From assembly GCA_937952285.1 (NCBI GenBank), contig CALFZE010000012.1:1-53289 (forward strand): DNA of 53,289 nucleotides. Direction: 5' to 3'. Below, piece by piece: positions 15,939 through 25,072 of the stretch. The stretch's first letter is position 1. The number at the start of each line of letters is the position of its first letter. Below the pieces are notes generated by a model that was given only the letters and a program-made list of their open reading frames with translations, was not told the DNA's origin and did no database searches. Source of the stretch: UBA2428 sp002343545. Lineage in GTDB: Bacteria > Bdellovibrionota > UBA2428. A program made the position numbers and the translations under genes.

Positions 15939-17060
15939 ATGCGTCAGTCGGTCAAAAACGAACTACTGTGGCTTTGTGGACTAGGTGCCGGGGCCCTTTT
16001 GGCTACGGGGCGCTGGCGTGCTGCGCTTGCTCCCGCGCTGGCGGTCGGCGCTTTGGCGGGATGGCGTTCGCGCCCCCGAGCTCGATTCGCGGGACAGTCC
16101 GCCTTCGTGAGGGGCGCGTCGCGTGGGCTCGGCTTCACGCTCGCGCGCGAGCTCGTGCGCGAGGGGGCGAACGTCACGATCGTCGCCCGAGATCGCGCCG
16201 AGCTGAAACGCGCCCAGGGCCTTTTGACCGAGGCCGGATGCGGGCGAGTGCACATGATCGTCTGCGACGTCACGGATCCGCCCGCGCTCGAACGCGCGAT
16301 CCGGGGCGCGGCTTCCGAGCACGGGGGCTTGGATCTGCTCGTGAACAACGCGGGTTCCATCACGGTGGGGCCTTGGGAAACGATGGCGCCCGAGGACTTC
16401 GAGGCGCAGATGGAGCTTCACGTCTACGCGCCCATGAATGCGCTTCGCTTCGCCTTGCCTTTTTTGCGCGATGAGCGAAGCGGAAAGCGGGTCGTGAACA
16501 TTTGCTCGATGGGAGGCCGCGTCGCGGTCCCCCATATGCTTCCCTACGACACGTCGAAGTTCGCCCTCGCGGGATTCTCGCAGGGAGTCGGCGCGGAGCT
16601 CGCGCACGAAGGTATCTCGGTCACGACGATCTACCCGGCGCTTATGCGCACGGGCTCGCCGATCCAAGCCGTCTTCAAGGGCGACCACGAGAAGGAGTTT
16701 GCCTGGTTCCAGGCCGGCGATGTTTTGCCGGGCCTCAGTCTTTCGGCGGAGTCCGCGGCGCGAAAGATTTTGGAAGCGGCCCGCGAGCGTCGTTGGGAGC
16801 TCATGCCGTCTTGGCCGGCGAAGGCGCGCATGGCCGTCGCGGCCTCTTTGCCCGAGCTCATGGGTGAAACGATGGGGCTCTTGAACCGCGCGTTACCCAA
16901 GGGGGATTCGCAGGAACATCGCACGGGCGCGCAGAGCCGGGCGCTCTTTGATCGCTCGCTTTGGACCCGTCCCTTGCGTGCCCGCGCCCGAGAAGCCGAG
17001 CAGGAGTTCAATCAAAAGCCGCAGTCCGACGCGCGCTTCAACATGGGGCTTTCGAGCTAG
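15939..17060 (+). CDS. Membrane-associated short-chain dehydrogenase/reductase
   Basis: A 373-residue classical SDR with an N-terminal hydrophobic hairpin (about 9-42) that should anchor it in the inner membrane. The NAD(P) loop is GASRGLG (59-65), the structural NNAG is at 136-139, and the catalytic set is Ser190 and Tyr203-x3-Lys207 (YDTSK). Basic residues before the loop and R62 favour NADP(H). The C-terminal 100 residues are Arg-rich and extend beyond the usual SDR core. Membrane SDRs of this layout often act on lipids or sterol-like substrates, but none is indicated here. A GAAGGAG ribosome-binding site precedes the ATG. Upstream, 15736-15938 is a divergent intergenic region without a clear promoter. 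Confidence 0.83.
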   Translation: MRQSVKNELLWLCGLGAGALLATGRWRAALAPALAVGALAGWRSRPRARFAGQSAFVRGASRGLGFTLARELVREGANVTIVARDRAELKRAQGLLTEAGCGRVHMIVCDVTDPPALERAIRGAASEHGGLDLLVNNAGSITVGPWETMAPEDFEAQMELHVYAPMNALRFALPFLRDERSGKRVVNICSMGGRVAVPHMLPYDTSKFALAGFSQGVGAELAHEGISVTTIYPALMRTGSPIQAVFKGDHEKEFAWFQAGDVLPGLSLSAESAARKILEAARERRWELMPSWPAKARMAVAASLPELMGETMGLLNRALPKGDSQEHRTGAQSRALFDRSLWTRPLRARAREAEQEFNQKPQSDARFNMGLSS

Positions 17061-17087
17061 GGCAGACGGGAGAAAATTGGGATTGTG

Positions 17088-17102
17088 TACGATTGTATGG
17101 TA
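17088..17102. promoter_or_regulatory. Candidate DNA-damage operator upstream of the nuclease fusion
   Basis: The sequence TACGATTGTATGGTA lies 10 bases before the GTG start. Its TAC-N4-GTA core and the ten-base string TTGTATGGTA recur at 46501-46520, across the start of the other DNA-repair operon. It is a plausible site for a LexA-type or other shared repressor, but the regulator is not in this window. Confidence 0.4.
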
Positions 17103-17112
17103 GGCTGGGCGA

Positions 17113-19272
17113 GTGCCCGCGATCATCTTGCCCGAGAAGTATTACCGGACGCATTTTCTCGAATTCATCGAGCAGGTGAAGGCTCGTTACTCGGATTTCC
17201 TCGATACGAACGAGGAAGCTTTTCTGCGGGACTTCGAGGCGCTGAACGAGGACGCCCAGTGCGTGTTCATCCGCATGGCGAATCGCCACGGACGCTACTT
17301 CCACCGGTCGACGCTCGTTTATCCCGAGATCGAGGACCTCGATCGCTCGCTGGCCGAGCTTGAACTCGCGGGCTTCGCGCGGCGTCCGAGCGCGGAAGGC
17401 GGCGACTCGTCCGTGGCGTTGCTCGAGAGCTTGGACAAAACGCGGCTCCAGTCCCTCGCGTCGTCCATGGGAGTCGCTTTCCGGGCGTCTTGGACCCGGC
17501 TTCGTCTTATCGAGTCGGTCGAGGCGCTTTTGCGGCAAGGCGCGACTTTGCCCGCGGCTTTCCACGACGAGTTCGTCGAACGCTTGCGCGTCGAAGCGCT
17601 GGAGTACCTGAAATTTCTTTTTTTTGGCGAGATCCGCGAGAACCTGGGCCTCTACACTCTGAGGGATCTCGGTGTCCGGCGAGCCGATACGGTTAAGGCC
17701 GGAGCGGGCGCGCGGTTTCACCTCAAAGAGGAAGCTCGCGCGCAGTACTTCTACGCCCGGCTGGGCAAGCAGCTCGAATCCGGGGACCTTGATCCGGTTG
17801 AGGCTTCGCCCGTCGATTGGCCGTCGCCCGGCAATGCCTATACGGAAAAACTGCGCGAAGACGCGATCGTCGAGATCGGCTACTCCCTTTCGCGCGCGGG
17901 CCGGGAGCCCGAAGCTTGCGAGCTCCTGGCCATGGCCAAGACCCATCCGGGCACGGAGCGCTACGTGCGCTCCCTCTACAAGCTTGATCGTAAGGAAGAG
18001 TGTCGTCGTCGGCTCGAGGCCATGATCGATGATCCTTCCTCGGACTCGGAGCTCTCCTTCGCCGAGGATTACCTCCTGCGCAAGTTCAACCAGAAGCGCA
18101 CCCACGTCTTTACCGACATGCTTCAGCGAGCCGCGATCGTGACTCTGGACGAGGGCTATCTGCAGGATGCCGAAACGGGCGTGCAGGAGTCGCTGCGCGC
18201 CGAGGGCAAGCTGGCCTACCGCAGCGAGAACGAGATTTGGAACGCCCTCTTTGGGCTCGTGTTTTGGGAAGAGCTCTTCGAGGGCCCCGGGGTTTTCAGC
18301 CCTTTCGAACGCGCGCCCCAGGATCTTTTCGGCGCGGACTTCTACGAGCGCCGTCGCGAGGCGATCGAACGCAAGCTGGCGATTTTCGCGGATCCCGCGG
18401 CGGCCGCGGATTTCGTGCGGCGTACTTTCGCCGAGCGCCAAGGCTCCCTGAACGGCGTGTTTCATTGGCACGATTCGCTCGAGCGCACGCTCCCGCGCCT
18501 GATCGTGGCCTCTCCGGCGGGTGCGCTTCCGCACGTGCTGCGGGCGATGGCCAAGGACTACGCCAAGCTAAGATCGGGTTTTCCCGACCTGCTCGTGATC
18601 GACGAACGCGGGGTGCGTTTTATCGAGGTCAAGGCGGAAGGCGACCAGATCCGCGCGAGCCAGTTTCAACGCATCCGGCTGCTGCGCGAAGCCGGTTTCG
18701 AAGCCGAGATCCTGAAGGTCGTCTGGCGTAGCGATCCCGAAGCGACCTACGTCGTGGTGGACCTGGAAACGACGGGTACGAGTCCTTCGCACGGACGCGT
18801 CACGGAGATCGGCGCCGTGAAGGTGCGTAACGGCGAGATCGTCGAAGAGTTCACGACGCTTGTGAACCCCGAGCGCCCGATTCCCCGCTTCATCACGCAG
18901 CTGACGGGGATCAGCGACGAGATGGTCGCTTCCGCGCCGCGCTTCGCCGAGATCGCCGATCGCTTGGCGGACTTCACCCGCGACGCGATCTTCGTCGCGC
19001 ACAACGTGGGCTTCGACTACGGCTTTCTGCGCGCCGAGTTTGGGCGTCTCGATCGCCCGTTCGTGCGTCGAAAGCTTTGCACGCGCGTCGCGATGAAGCG
19101 CGCCTATCCGGGGCTCAAGAGCTACGGGCTCAAACCTCTTTGCGAGGCTTTCGGCATCGATCTGACCCAGCACCATCGCGCCCAAGCCGACGCGCGGGCC
19201 GCCGCTCGATTGCTGAAGCTCGTCAACGAAAAGCGAGCTTCCGAGGCGACGAGCGGATCAGGTAATCCTTAA
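17113..19272 (+). CDS. FAN1-like VRR-NUC nuclease fused to a DEDDh 3'-5' exonuclease
   Basis: The 719-residue protein joins two nuclease modules. The N-terminal 480 residues are helical and resemble the SAP/TPR-like region of FAN1-type proteins. A VRR-NUC (PD-(D/E)XK) domain follows, with GFPDLLVI near residue 488 and IEVKAEGDQ near 503, then RASQFQRI. The C-terminus (about 545-705) is a DnaQ-type exonuclease: DLETTG near 549, HNVGFD near 630, and H-x4-D in HHRAQADARAA near 690. FAN1 proteins cut branched or cross-linked DNA, and DnaQ-like domains trim 3' ends, so a repair role is expected. It starts at GTG. It runs 50 bp past the stop of the convergent desaturase gene. A motif shared with the udgX operon lies just upstream. 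Confidence 0.82.
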   Translation: MPAIILPEKYYRTHFLEFIEQVKARYSDFLDTNEEAFLRDFEALNEDAQCVFIRMANRHGRYFHRSTLVYPEIEDLDRSLAELELAGFARRPSAEGGDSSVALLESLDKTRLQSLASSMGVAFRASWTRLRLIESVEALLRQGATLPAAFHDEFVERLRVEALEYLKFLFFGEIRENLGLYTLRDLGVRRADTVKAGAGARFHLKEEARAQYFYARLGKQLESGDLDPVEASPVDWPSPGNAYTEKLREDAIVEIGYSLSRAGREPEACELLAMAKTHPGTERYVRSLYKLDRKEECRRRLEAMIDDPSSDSELSFAEDYLLRKFNQKRTHVFTDMLQRAAIVTLDEGYLQDAETGVQESLRAEGKLAYRSENEIWNALFGLVFWEELFEGPGVFSPFERAPQDLFGADFYERRREAIERKLAIFADPAAAADFVRRTFAERQGSLNGVFHWHDSLERTLPRLIVASPAGALPHVLRAMAKDYAKLRSGFPDLLVIDERGVRFIEVKAEGDQIRASQFQRIRLLREAGFEAEILKVVWRSDPEATYVVVDLETTGTSPSHGRVTEIGAVKVRNGEIVEEFTTLVNPERPIPRFITQLTGISDEMVASAPRFAEIADRLADFTRDAIFVAHNVGFDYGFLRAEFGRLDRPFVRRKLCTRVAMKRAYPGLKSYGLKPLCEAFGIDLTQHHRAQADARAAARLLKLVNEKRASEATSGSGNP

Positions 19273-20065
19273 GGAAAGCCAGCAACGAGGGATGGGCGTA
19301 GGTGAGCTCGCTCACCCGGGGGTCCCGTTCGTTCACGAGTCGGTCGATCTCGCTCCAATGCAGCGAAGGGGCGAGGTGGTGAATCGAGTGGTAGCCCGCG
19401 TTGACGAGCCAGTAGTTGAGCGCGCGGCCCGTGAAGTTGCGCGAGCCACGCTCCGTCGCTTCGGCCGGGCAGCCGTCGTGGAGCACGAAGTTCAGGCCAA
19501 CGAGCCAGAAGATGCCGAGCGTGGCGCCGAGCAAGTAAAGGCCGAGCGCCACGGGATTCCACGATCCCATGCCAACGAATACGACCGCCTGCCAAATCCA
19601 TTCGCGCCGGCGGACCCGTTCGATGCGCCGAAGGATGGCGCAGTCGCGGGCCTTGGCCTTTTCGCGCGCGACGTGCGCCGACATCCGTACGAAGTAGCGG
19701 GCGATGCGCAGGCCGTTCGGGCCCTCCCCGCCGAAAGCGCTCGTCGTCCAATCCGCCGTCGAATTGTGGTGGCGGTGGTGGTTATGCGAATGAACGTAAA
19801 GGTTCTGGTGCGAGGGCACCCCGCGGATGACGCCGAAGGCGAGGTCGAGGGCGGCGTTCCCCGCGCGCCGTCGGAAAAGGCGGTAATGCATGTGGGCGTG
19901 GTTCAAGACCTGCGAATGAAAGGCGACGAGGGAATAGATCGCGACCCAGGCGAGTCCCGACCAAAACGTGGGACGGCTCGCGAGCAGCGCCGACCAAAGC
20001 GCCAAATGCAACGCGGTGAAGCCCACGACGCGAAGATCGCGCGGGTTACGCAGTCCCATCCCCAT
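19223..20065 (-). CDS. Membrane fatty acid desaturase/hydroxylase family protein
   Basis: A 280-residue integral membrane di-iron protein. The three histidine boxes are present: HAHMHYR, HSHNHHRHH, and the C-terminal GYHSIHHL with a further LHW. Hydrophobic segments surround the boxes (for example WSALLASRPTFWSGLAWV and VGLNFVLH). These enzymes insert double bonds or hydroxyl groups into acyl chains or carotenoids using O2 and an electron donor. The protein is shorter than typical acyl-CoA desaturases and resembles the compact carotenoid/fatty acid type. The gene converges on the nuclease fusion with a 50-bp overlap of coding ends. The 158 bases upstream (20066-20223) hold no other gene. Confidence 0.83.
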   Translation of the reverse strand: MGMGLRNPRDLRVVGFTALHLALWSALLASRPTFWSGLAWVAIYSLVAFHSQVLNHAHMHYRLFRRRAGNAALDLAFGVIRGVPSHQNLYVHSHNHHRHHNSTADWTTSAFGGEGPNGLRIARYFVRMSAHVAREKAKARDCAILRRIERVRRREWIWQAVVFVGMGSWNPVALGLYLLGATLGIFWLVGLNFVLHDGCPAEATERGSRNFTGRALNYWLVNAGYHSIHHLAPSLHWSEIDRLVNERDPRVSELTYAHPSLLAFLKDYLIRSSPRKLAFR

Positions 20066-20223
20066 ACCGGCATTCTAGGGGAGACGGGGCCGGATCGGCG
20101 GAATTTTGGTGGGACGGATCACTTTTCGTTCCCCACCGCGCGACCCTCCGCCCCGATACTCCGGAGAATTATTCGCGCGGGGTGCTGCCCGTGAGGGCGG
20201 GGGCCTCGTACAATCTAAGATCC

Positions 20224-21135
20224 ATGATTTTCGCACGTGCGCTCACCAAGAAGTTCGGCGACTTCACCGCCGTAAACGAACTCTCGCTCGAGATCCGGCC
20301 CGGCGAATGCTTCGGGCTGCTGGGGCCCAACGGCGCGGGCAAGTCGACCTTCATCGGGATGGTCTACGGGATGGTGCTTCGCAGCGGCGGGGAGCTCCGG
20401 GTTTTTGGTTTCGACCCCTCGACGCACGGGCGAGAGATCAAGCGGCGTCTCGGCGTCGTTACCCAGGAAAATGCGCTCGACGAGAGTCTCAGTGTGCACG
20501 AGAACATGATGCTTTACGCCGCCTTCGTGGGCGTGCCGCCGAACGAGCGCCGCGGGCGCGTCGACGAACTTCTCGAGTACATGAACCTCGCGCACAAGCG
20601 CGACGCGGGTATCCAGGCGCTTTCGGGCGGCATGAAACGGCGTCTCGTTTTCGTGCGGGCTCTGTTGGGTCGGCCGGAACTGCTTATCCTCGATGAGCCT
20701 ACCACCGGGCTCGATCCCGGCGTCCGCCATCTCCTCTGGGGCAAGGTCCAGGAGTTGCGTGAACGAGGCACGACGATCTTGCTCACGACGCACTACATGC
20801 ACGAAGCCGAAGTTTTGTGCGATCGCCTCGTCGTCATGAATCAAGGCGCGGTCGTGGCCGAGGGAACCCCCCGCGCCATGATCGACGCGCACACGCCGGG
20901 CTACATGGGAATCTACGCGGCCGATCAGAAGGCAAAGATCGCATCTCTCGTCGCGGCCTACTCGCATCTCGTGCTCGCGGAGGATTCGTCGGGACTTTAC
21001 CTGCGCGCGAAGTCCATGGACGAGCTCGCGTCGTTTCGCCAAAACCACGCGCTTGAGCCCCTCCAGATCCGACCGGCGAATCTGGAGGACGTCTTTTTGA
21101 AACTCACGGGACGGGAGATCTCGGTCGATGCTTGA
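20224..21135 (+). CDS. ABC transporter ATP-binding protein (NodI/DrrA-type exporter)
   Basis: The ATG at 20224 is preferred over an upstream GTG at 20182, because MIFARALTKKFG matches family starts. That gives 303 residues. Walker A is GPNGAGKST, the signature is LSGGMKRRL, Walker B is LLILDEPTTGLD, and the H-loop is in LTTHYMHEAE. The long C-terminal part after the ATPase is typical of ABC-2 exporters. It powers the permease encoded next, with which it overlaps by 8 bp. A TACAAT box lies 9 bases before the ATG, but no good -35 is seen. Confidence 0.9.
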   Translation: MIFARALTKKFGDFTAVNELSLEIRPGECFGLLGPNGAGKSTFIGMVYGMVLRSGGELRVFGFDPSTHGREIKRRLGVVTQENALDESLSVHENMMLYAAFVGVPPNERRGRVDELLEYMNLAHKRDAGIQALSGGMKRRLVFVRALLGRPELLILDEPTTGLDPGVRHLLWGKVQELRERGTTILLTTHYMHEAEVLCDRLVVMNQGAVVAEGTPRAMIDAHTPGYMGIYAADQKAKIASLVAAYSHLVLAEDSSGLYLRAKSMDELASFRQNHALEPLQIRPANLEDVFLKLTGREISVDA

Positions 21136-21898
21136 GTCGTTGAAGCTCTCTTTGCATATCGCGCGCCGCAACTGGGCCGTTTACCGTAAAGATTTCGTGG
21201 CGAACGTCTCGCCGACGGTCGCGGACCCCGCGATGATCCTGGTGTCGCTGGGACTGGGGCTCGGCGCCTTCCTTACGAATATCGAGGGCATGAGCTACAT
21301 GCAGTTTCTCGCGCCCGGCCTGACGATCGCGACGGCACTCTTCACCTCTTACTTCGAAACGAGTTGGGGCTTCTACATGCGCATGACCTACGAGAACGTC
21401 TACAAGGCCATGCTGACGACGCCCATTGGCGTGAACGAGGTCGTGGTCGGCGAGTTCATCTGGACGGCGCTCAAGGGCGCGGCCATGGGCGCGGGTGTGG
21501 GGGTGTTCCTGGCGATCTTCGGGCTGATGACGAATCCCTGGTTGTTGCCCTTCGTCGCGCTCGTGGCGGGCTTCGTCGCGCTGGCGTGCGGATCGATGGG
21601 CCTCATCGCGACGAGCTACGTCAACAACATGAACCAGTTCCAGACGGTGTATTCGTTTCTCATCGCGCCGCTGTACTTTTTGTCCGGAATCTTTTTCCCA
21701 ATCCAGAACATGGCGACTCCTCTGCGCGTGATCGCGGAGTTTTTTCCGCTGATCCATGGCGTACGTCTCGTCCAGTCGCTCTTTTGGGAACGTGGGATCG
21801 CCGAGGCCTTTGCCTATAGCGGATCGATCTTGTTCGTACAAAGCGCCGTCTTTTGCGCCTTCGCGCATTACCGCCTGCGCAAGAAGCTGGTGCTCTGA
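21128..21898 (+). CDS. ABC-2 type transporter permease
   Basis: A 256-residue inner-membrane protein of the ABC-2 family with about six hydrophobic segments. These include AMGAGVGVFLAIFGL, LPFVALVAGFVALACGS and the near-C-terminal SFLIAPLYFLSGIFFPI, a conserved family feature. It starts inside the end of the ATPase gene (8-bp overlap), so the two are coupled and form one exporter. NodI/NodJ-like pairs export lipo-oligosaccharides or drugs, but the substrate here is unknown. The next gene, a HAD phosphatase, starts 2 bases after its stop and may be co-transcribed. Confidence 0.9.
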   Translation: MLESLKLSLHIARRNWAVYRKDFVANVSPTVADPAMILVSLGLGLGAFLTNIEGMSYMQFLAPGLTIATALFTSYFETSWGFYMRMTYENVYKAMLTTPIGVNEVVVGEFIWTALKGAAMGAGVGVFLAIFGLMTNPWLLPFVALVAGFVALACGSMGLIATSYVNNMNQFQTVYSFLIAPLYFLSGIFFPIQNMATPLRVIAEFFPLIHGVRLVQSLFWERGIAEAFAYSGSILFVQSAVFCAFAHYRLRKKLVL

Positions 21899-21900
21899 CG

Positions 21901-22896
21901 ATGAAGAGAGGTTGGACCGCCGAGAACTCCGCCAAGATCGAGCGATACATCGCGAGCTTGGGCAGGCAAGGCCGCAAAGTGGCCATCTTCGATTGGGACA
22001 ACACGAGCATTTGGAACGATGTCGGCGACGCGACGGTCCTGCACCTCGTTCGCGGGGATCTGATCCGTCTCCCGCGGGGAGGGTGGGGCGCGACGAGCCG
22101 TTGGCTGACGAACGAAGCGGTCGAGGAGCTCGAAGCGCTTTGCCCCTCGTCGGAGTCTGCCGTGAAGAGCGCGAACGCCGAGTGCGCCGCCGCGATACTG
22201 GGAATCTACCATCGTGGGCTCACTCCCCGCGGGTTCGCGGCTTGGAAACCTTTGCCGGCGGAGCTGCGCGATACGCTGAAGCCCGCCTACGCTTGGGGCG
22301 CGAGCCTCCTGGCGGGAAGGAGCGTGGCCGAGATCGAGTCGATCGCGGCCGACGTGATCGACGCCGCGCTCGCGGCGCCTTTCGCCTCGACCTTGAGTCT
22401 GGGCGGGCACGATTACGATCTCTCCCTCCGGGTGAACGAAGAAATGATGGCGCTCGCGGCTCGGCTCCGCGAAAGCGGAGTCGAAACCTGGGTCGTGTCG
22501 GCGTCGCCCGAGCCGATCGTACGGGTTTTCGCGCTCCGTTACGGCTTCGTGCCCGAGAAAGTCATCGGCGTGCGGAACGCGATGCTCGATGGGGCTTGGG
22601 GCCCCGACGGTCTCCCTCTCGCCGGTCGCGGCGCGAACGAAATCATGACTTACCGAAAGGGTAAGCGCGCTTGGATCAATCATCTCGTGTTCGGTCTCGA
22701 AGACGAGCCGTCGTTGACCGAGAAGCCGAGCCCGATCTCCTTCGGCGCCGGCGACTCCGACACGGATTTGCATTTCCTCCTGGACGCGGATTTCTGCGTC
22801 TTGATCGATCGCCAGGCGCCCGAGGCGAGCGCGGCGGCGCGCCGTCATCCGGAAAAATTCGCGGTGCAGCCGCCTTTCTTCGATCCGAAACGCTAG
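21901..22896 (+). CDS. HAD-superfamily phosphatase, phosphoserine/phosphorylcholine phosphatase-like
   Basis: A 331-residue protein starting 2 bases after the permease stop. HAD motif I is FDWDNTS (about residues 30-36, with the DxDNT nucleophile pair), motif II is VVSASPEP, and motif IV is GAGDSDTDLHFL. A large cap domain of about 150 residues sits between motifs I and II, as in phosphoserine- and phosphorylcholine-phosphatase-like enzymes. The substrate is a small phosphomonoester that cannot be named. There is no signal peptide, so it is cytoplasmic. Its position after the exporter genes hints at a link with the exported compound, by inference only. It converges on the methyltransferase gene 16 bp away. 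Confidence 0.83.
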   Translation: MKRGWTAENSAKIERYIASLGRQGRKVAIFDWDNTSIWNDVGDATVLHLVRGDLIRLPRGGWGATSRWLTNEAVEELEALCPSSESAVKSANAECAAAILGIYHRGLTPRGFAAWKPLPAELRDTLKPAYAWGASLLAGRSVAEIESIAADVIDAALAAPFASTLSLGGHDYDLSLRVNEEMMALAARLRESGVETWVVSASPEPIVRVFALRYGFVPEKVIGVRNAMLDGAWGPDGLPLAGRGANEIMTYRKGKRAWINHLVFGLEDEPSLTEKPSPISFGAGDSDTDLHFLLDADFCVLIDRQAPEASAAARRHPEKFAVQPPFFDPKR

Positions 22897-22912
22897 GCGA
22901 CGCTCGCGGAAT

Positions 22913-23683
22913 CTACGCGCGCGCGGTGATGTACGCGATCCAGGTCTTGTAGTCGGGCTTGCAGCTCGCGCGGCGGCGGAACACGCGGTCGTCGTCTTCG
23001 AAGTAGTAGTGGACGTCGCGGAATCCGGCTTCCTCGAGCAGGTCCTTCAGCTCGGGCAGGGTCCACACCCGCCAGTCGTAGACGAAGGCCTTGCGGAGCG
23101 GCTTCGCGCCGTCCGGTTCGAAGTGGATGGCGTAGCGGCTGAGCGCCGCGATCGGGTTGTAATCGAGCTGCTCCCAGACGTAGGTGAAGCGCGGGCCTTT
23201 GGGGATGCGGCAGCGACGGCGGGTCGGTTCGGGCTCGGCGATCTCGGAGCCGCCGAAGTGGTCGAGCATGAAGAGCCCCTTGCGGTGCTTGAGACTCCTA
23301 TGAACCGAGCGGAAGTAGTCCAGGAGCGCCTCGCGCTCCTTCAATACGAAGTACGAAAAATTCAGCGCGAGCGCGAGATCGAAATCACCGGCGAGGGGTT
23401 TGCGGACGTCTTGGATTTTCGTTTGGACGCGCGCGTCGCTCGCGGGGGTGCCGTGCCGGGCGTGGCCCCACGCGACGGTTTCGGCGTCGAGATCGATGCC
23501 GAGCGCGGTATGTCGCCGGGATTTTTGGGCCCACACGTGGCTCATCCAGGCGCTGCCGCAGAAGTCCTCGCGGAGGCGAAGCGGATCGCGGCGCAGTTCG
23601 CGTCGCGCGATCGAAACGAGGATGTCGCGCTCGTCGGGAGCGTTCTGCACGGAGGATTCGTAGTAGTCGTGACGATCGAACAT
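22913..23683 (-). CDS. Class I SAM-dependent methyltransferase
   Basis: A 256-residue soluble protein with a Rossmann-like methyltransferase core. The SAM site includes REDFCGSAWMSHVW in place of the usual GxGxG, then ALGIDLDAETV with the acidic residue that binds the ribose, and IQDVRKPL. A Phe/Tyr-rich segment LALNFSYFVLKER corresponds to motif IV. The C-terminal half with YVWEQLDYNP and WRVWTLPELKDLLEEAGF is shared with a broad family of uncharacterised methyltransferases, so the substrate is not predicted. The gene faces the acylphosphatase gene with 83 bases between the two starts. Confidence 0.78.
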   Translation of the reverse strand: MFDRHDYYESSVQNAPDERDILVSIARRELRRDPLRLREDFCGSAWMSHVWAQKSRRHTALGIDLDAETVAWGHARHGTPASDARVQTKIQDVRKPLAGDFDLALALNFSYFVLKEREALLDYFRSVHRSLKHRKGLFMLDHFGGSEIAEPEPTRRRCRIPKGPRFTYVWEQLDYNPIAALSRYAIHFEPDGAKPLRKAFVYDWRVWTLPELKDLLEEAGFRDVHYYFEDDDRVFRRRASCKPDYKTWIAYITARA

Positions 23684-23766
23684 GGAATGGGAATAGCGGA
23701 TTTGTCCGCGAGCGGCGAGACCCGCGCGTTTGACCGGTCCGGCTTCGTCTGTTCTATCTGGGGCCC

Positions 23767-24078
23767 GTGGCGACCGTTTTTGTGAGCAAACGCTATTTGC
23801 TGAGCGGAAGGGTTCAAGGCGTCGGTTGTCGCGCGCAGATTCTGGCTTTGGCCGATGGGATCGGCCACCTCGCGGGCTTCGTGCGCAACCTAAGCGATGG
23901 CCGCGTCGAGGTTCGCGTGAAGGGGCCGGATTGGCGTATGAAGGACTTTGACCAGGCTTTGCGCTCCCAGCTTCGCCCGCCCGTTCGCATCGAAGACGTG
24001 GAAAGTTCGGAACTCTCGGGGTTTCGGGCGGCCGGGTTTACGATCGCCCCCACGGTCCACCCCGAAACCGATAATTAG
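23767..24078 (+). CDS. Acylphosphatase
   Basis: A 103-residue protein of the acylphosphatase family, about 10 residues longer than usual at the N-terminus, starting at a GTG. The signature SGRVQGVGCRAQ (14-25) contains the phosphate-binding loop and the catalytic Arg, and GFVRNLSDGRVEV (38-50) supplies the conserved Asn. It hydrolyses acyl phosphates such as acetyl phosphate or 1,3-bisphosphoglycerate in the cytoplasm. The usual Phe before Arg is Cys here (GVGCR), a tolerated variation. It appears to be a single-gene unit. Confidence 0.88.
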   Translation: MATVFVSKRYLLSGRVQGVGCRAQILALADGIGHLAGFVRNLSDGRVEVRVKGPDWRMKDFDQALRSQLRPPVRIEDVESSELSGFRAAGFTIAPTVHPETDN

Positions 24079-24148
24079 GGCCGGCGGAGCCTCTTTCCGG
24101 AGCGCCTTAAGTCTTGAAAGCGTCGACGCATTGCATTAACCAATCCCC

Positions 24149-25072
24149 GTGCGGCGCTGGATTTTCGGCCTCTTAGCCCTTCTCGGAGTTCAGGCCCACG
24201 CCTTTCGGACGGCCGTTTTTCCGCCCGAATTACGCTCCCGCGTTCACTACTGGTCGGATGTCGAGGCTTTCCCCTCGCTCGGGCCCGTTTGGCTGCACGC
24301 CGGGGACTCCGTCGCGTCGGGGTGGGCCACAAAGAGCGTGTTGCGCGAACGGGTCGCGGAAGCCGAGGCGGGCGAGCTCCCCGTGGCGGGTTCCTTCGCC
24401 GACATGGCCAAGATGGTGCCTTCGCCGCGCTTCCCCTGGTACGGGGGCAGCGAGATCGGCCTCGGTTTTTTGGGGGCGCTCGATCGCATAGGCGGCCGTC
24501 CGTGGAACGTCGTCAGCTCGGCGCTCGCGGGGGCTTTGCTCACGCCGCTCGCGCACGAAGACGCACTTTCTTTCTTGGAACGTCTGCCGCGGCCGCAGGA
24601 CGTGAAGCTCGTGACTTTCACCTACGGGCATAACGATCTTTGCGAAGCGTTGGATCCGGCGACGGCCGAGCTCGCCTTGCGTATCGATCGGCTCAAGGCC
24701 CGCTTCGCGAACGCGCGTTGGGTCGCATGGCGCCCGATCGACGTCGTCGCGATGCGTGGCGCCGTGTTGGGTCGCCTCGAGGCTTTGCCTCCGAGCTTGG
24801 GACGCGACCGCGTGATCGCGTATTGCCGTCAGAGTTGGGACGTCCGCAATTGCTCCGCCGTGGCCAAGGACGCCGCGGCCGTCACGCGCAATCGCGAGCG
24901 TCTCGTCGGGCTGCTCGAAGAGAAATTCGGCGAGCTCTTCACCGCCGAAAATTCCGTCATGGATCGCCTGGACGTGCTCGACGCCGTCTCGAGCGATTGT
25001 TTTCACCCTTCGCGGCTCGCGCAGCCGCTCTTGTCCGAGTCGCTCGCGGACTTCGTGCGTCCGCGTCTCTAA
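24149..25072 (+). CDS. Secreted SGNH/GDSL-type hydrolase
   Basis: A 307-residue exported protein starting at GTG, with a signal peptide in residues 1-18 (ending VQAHA). Block I is HAGDSVASGW with the GDS nucleophile Ser, block III is YGHNDLCEA (GxND-type oxyanion Asn), and block V is SDCFHPS with Asp and His of the triad. This is the SGNH esterase/lipase arrangement. It probably de-esterifies a lipid, glycan or peptidoglycan acyl group in the periplasm or outside. A CATTAA element lies 9 bases before the start, with TTGAAA further upstream. Its stop codon overlaps that of the convergent SIMPL gene. Confidence 0.8.
   Translation: MRRWIFGLLALLGVQAHAFRTAVFPPELRSRVHYWSDVEAFPSLGPVWLHAGDSVASGWATKSVLRERVAEAEAGELPVAGSFADMAKMVPSPRFPWYGGSEIGLGFLGALDRIGGRPWNVVSSALAGALLTPLAHEDALSFLERLPRPQDVKLVTFTYGHNDLCEALDPATAELALRIDRLKARFANARWVAWRPIDVVAMRGAVLGRLEALPPSLGRDRVIAYCRQSWDVRNCSAVAKDAAAVTRNRERLVGLLEEKFGELFTAENSVMDRLDVLDAVSSDCFHPSRLAQPLLSESLADFVRPRL

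Noticed and set aside
15746..15940. A 64-residue minus-strand ORF between the divergent membrane-protein and SDR genes
   Set aside because: It would start inside the SDR start region, has no ribosome-binding site and no known similarity; the region is more likely regulatory.
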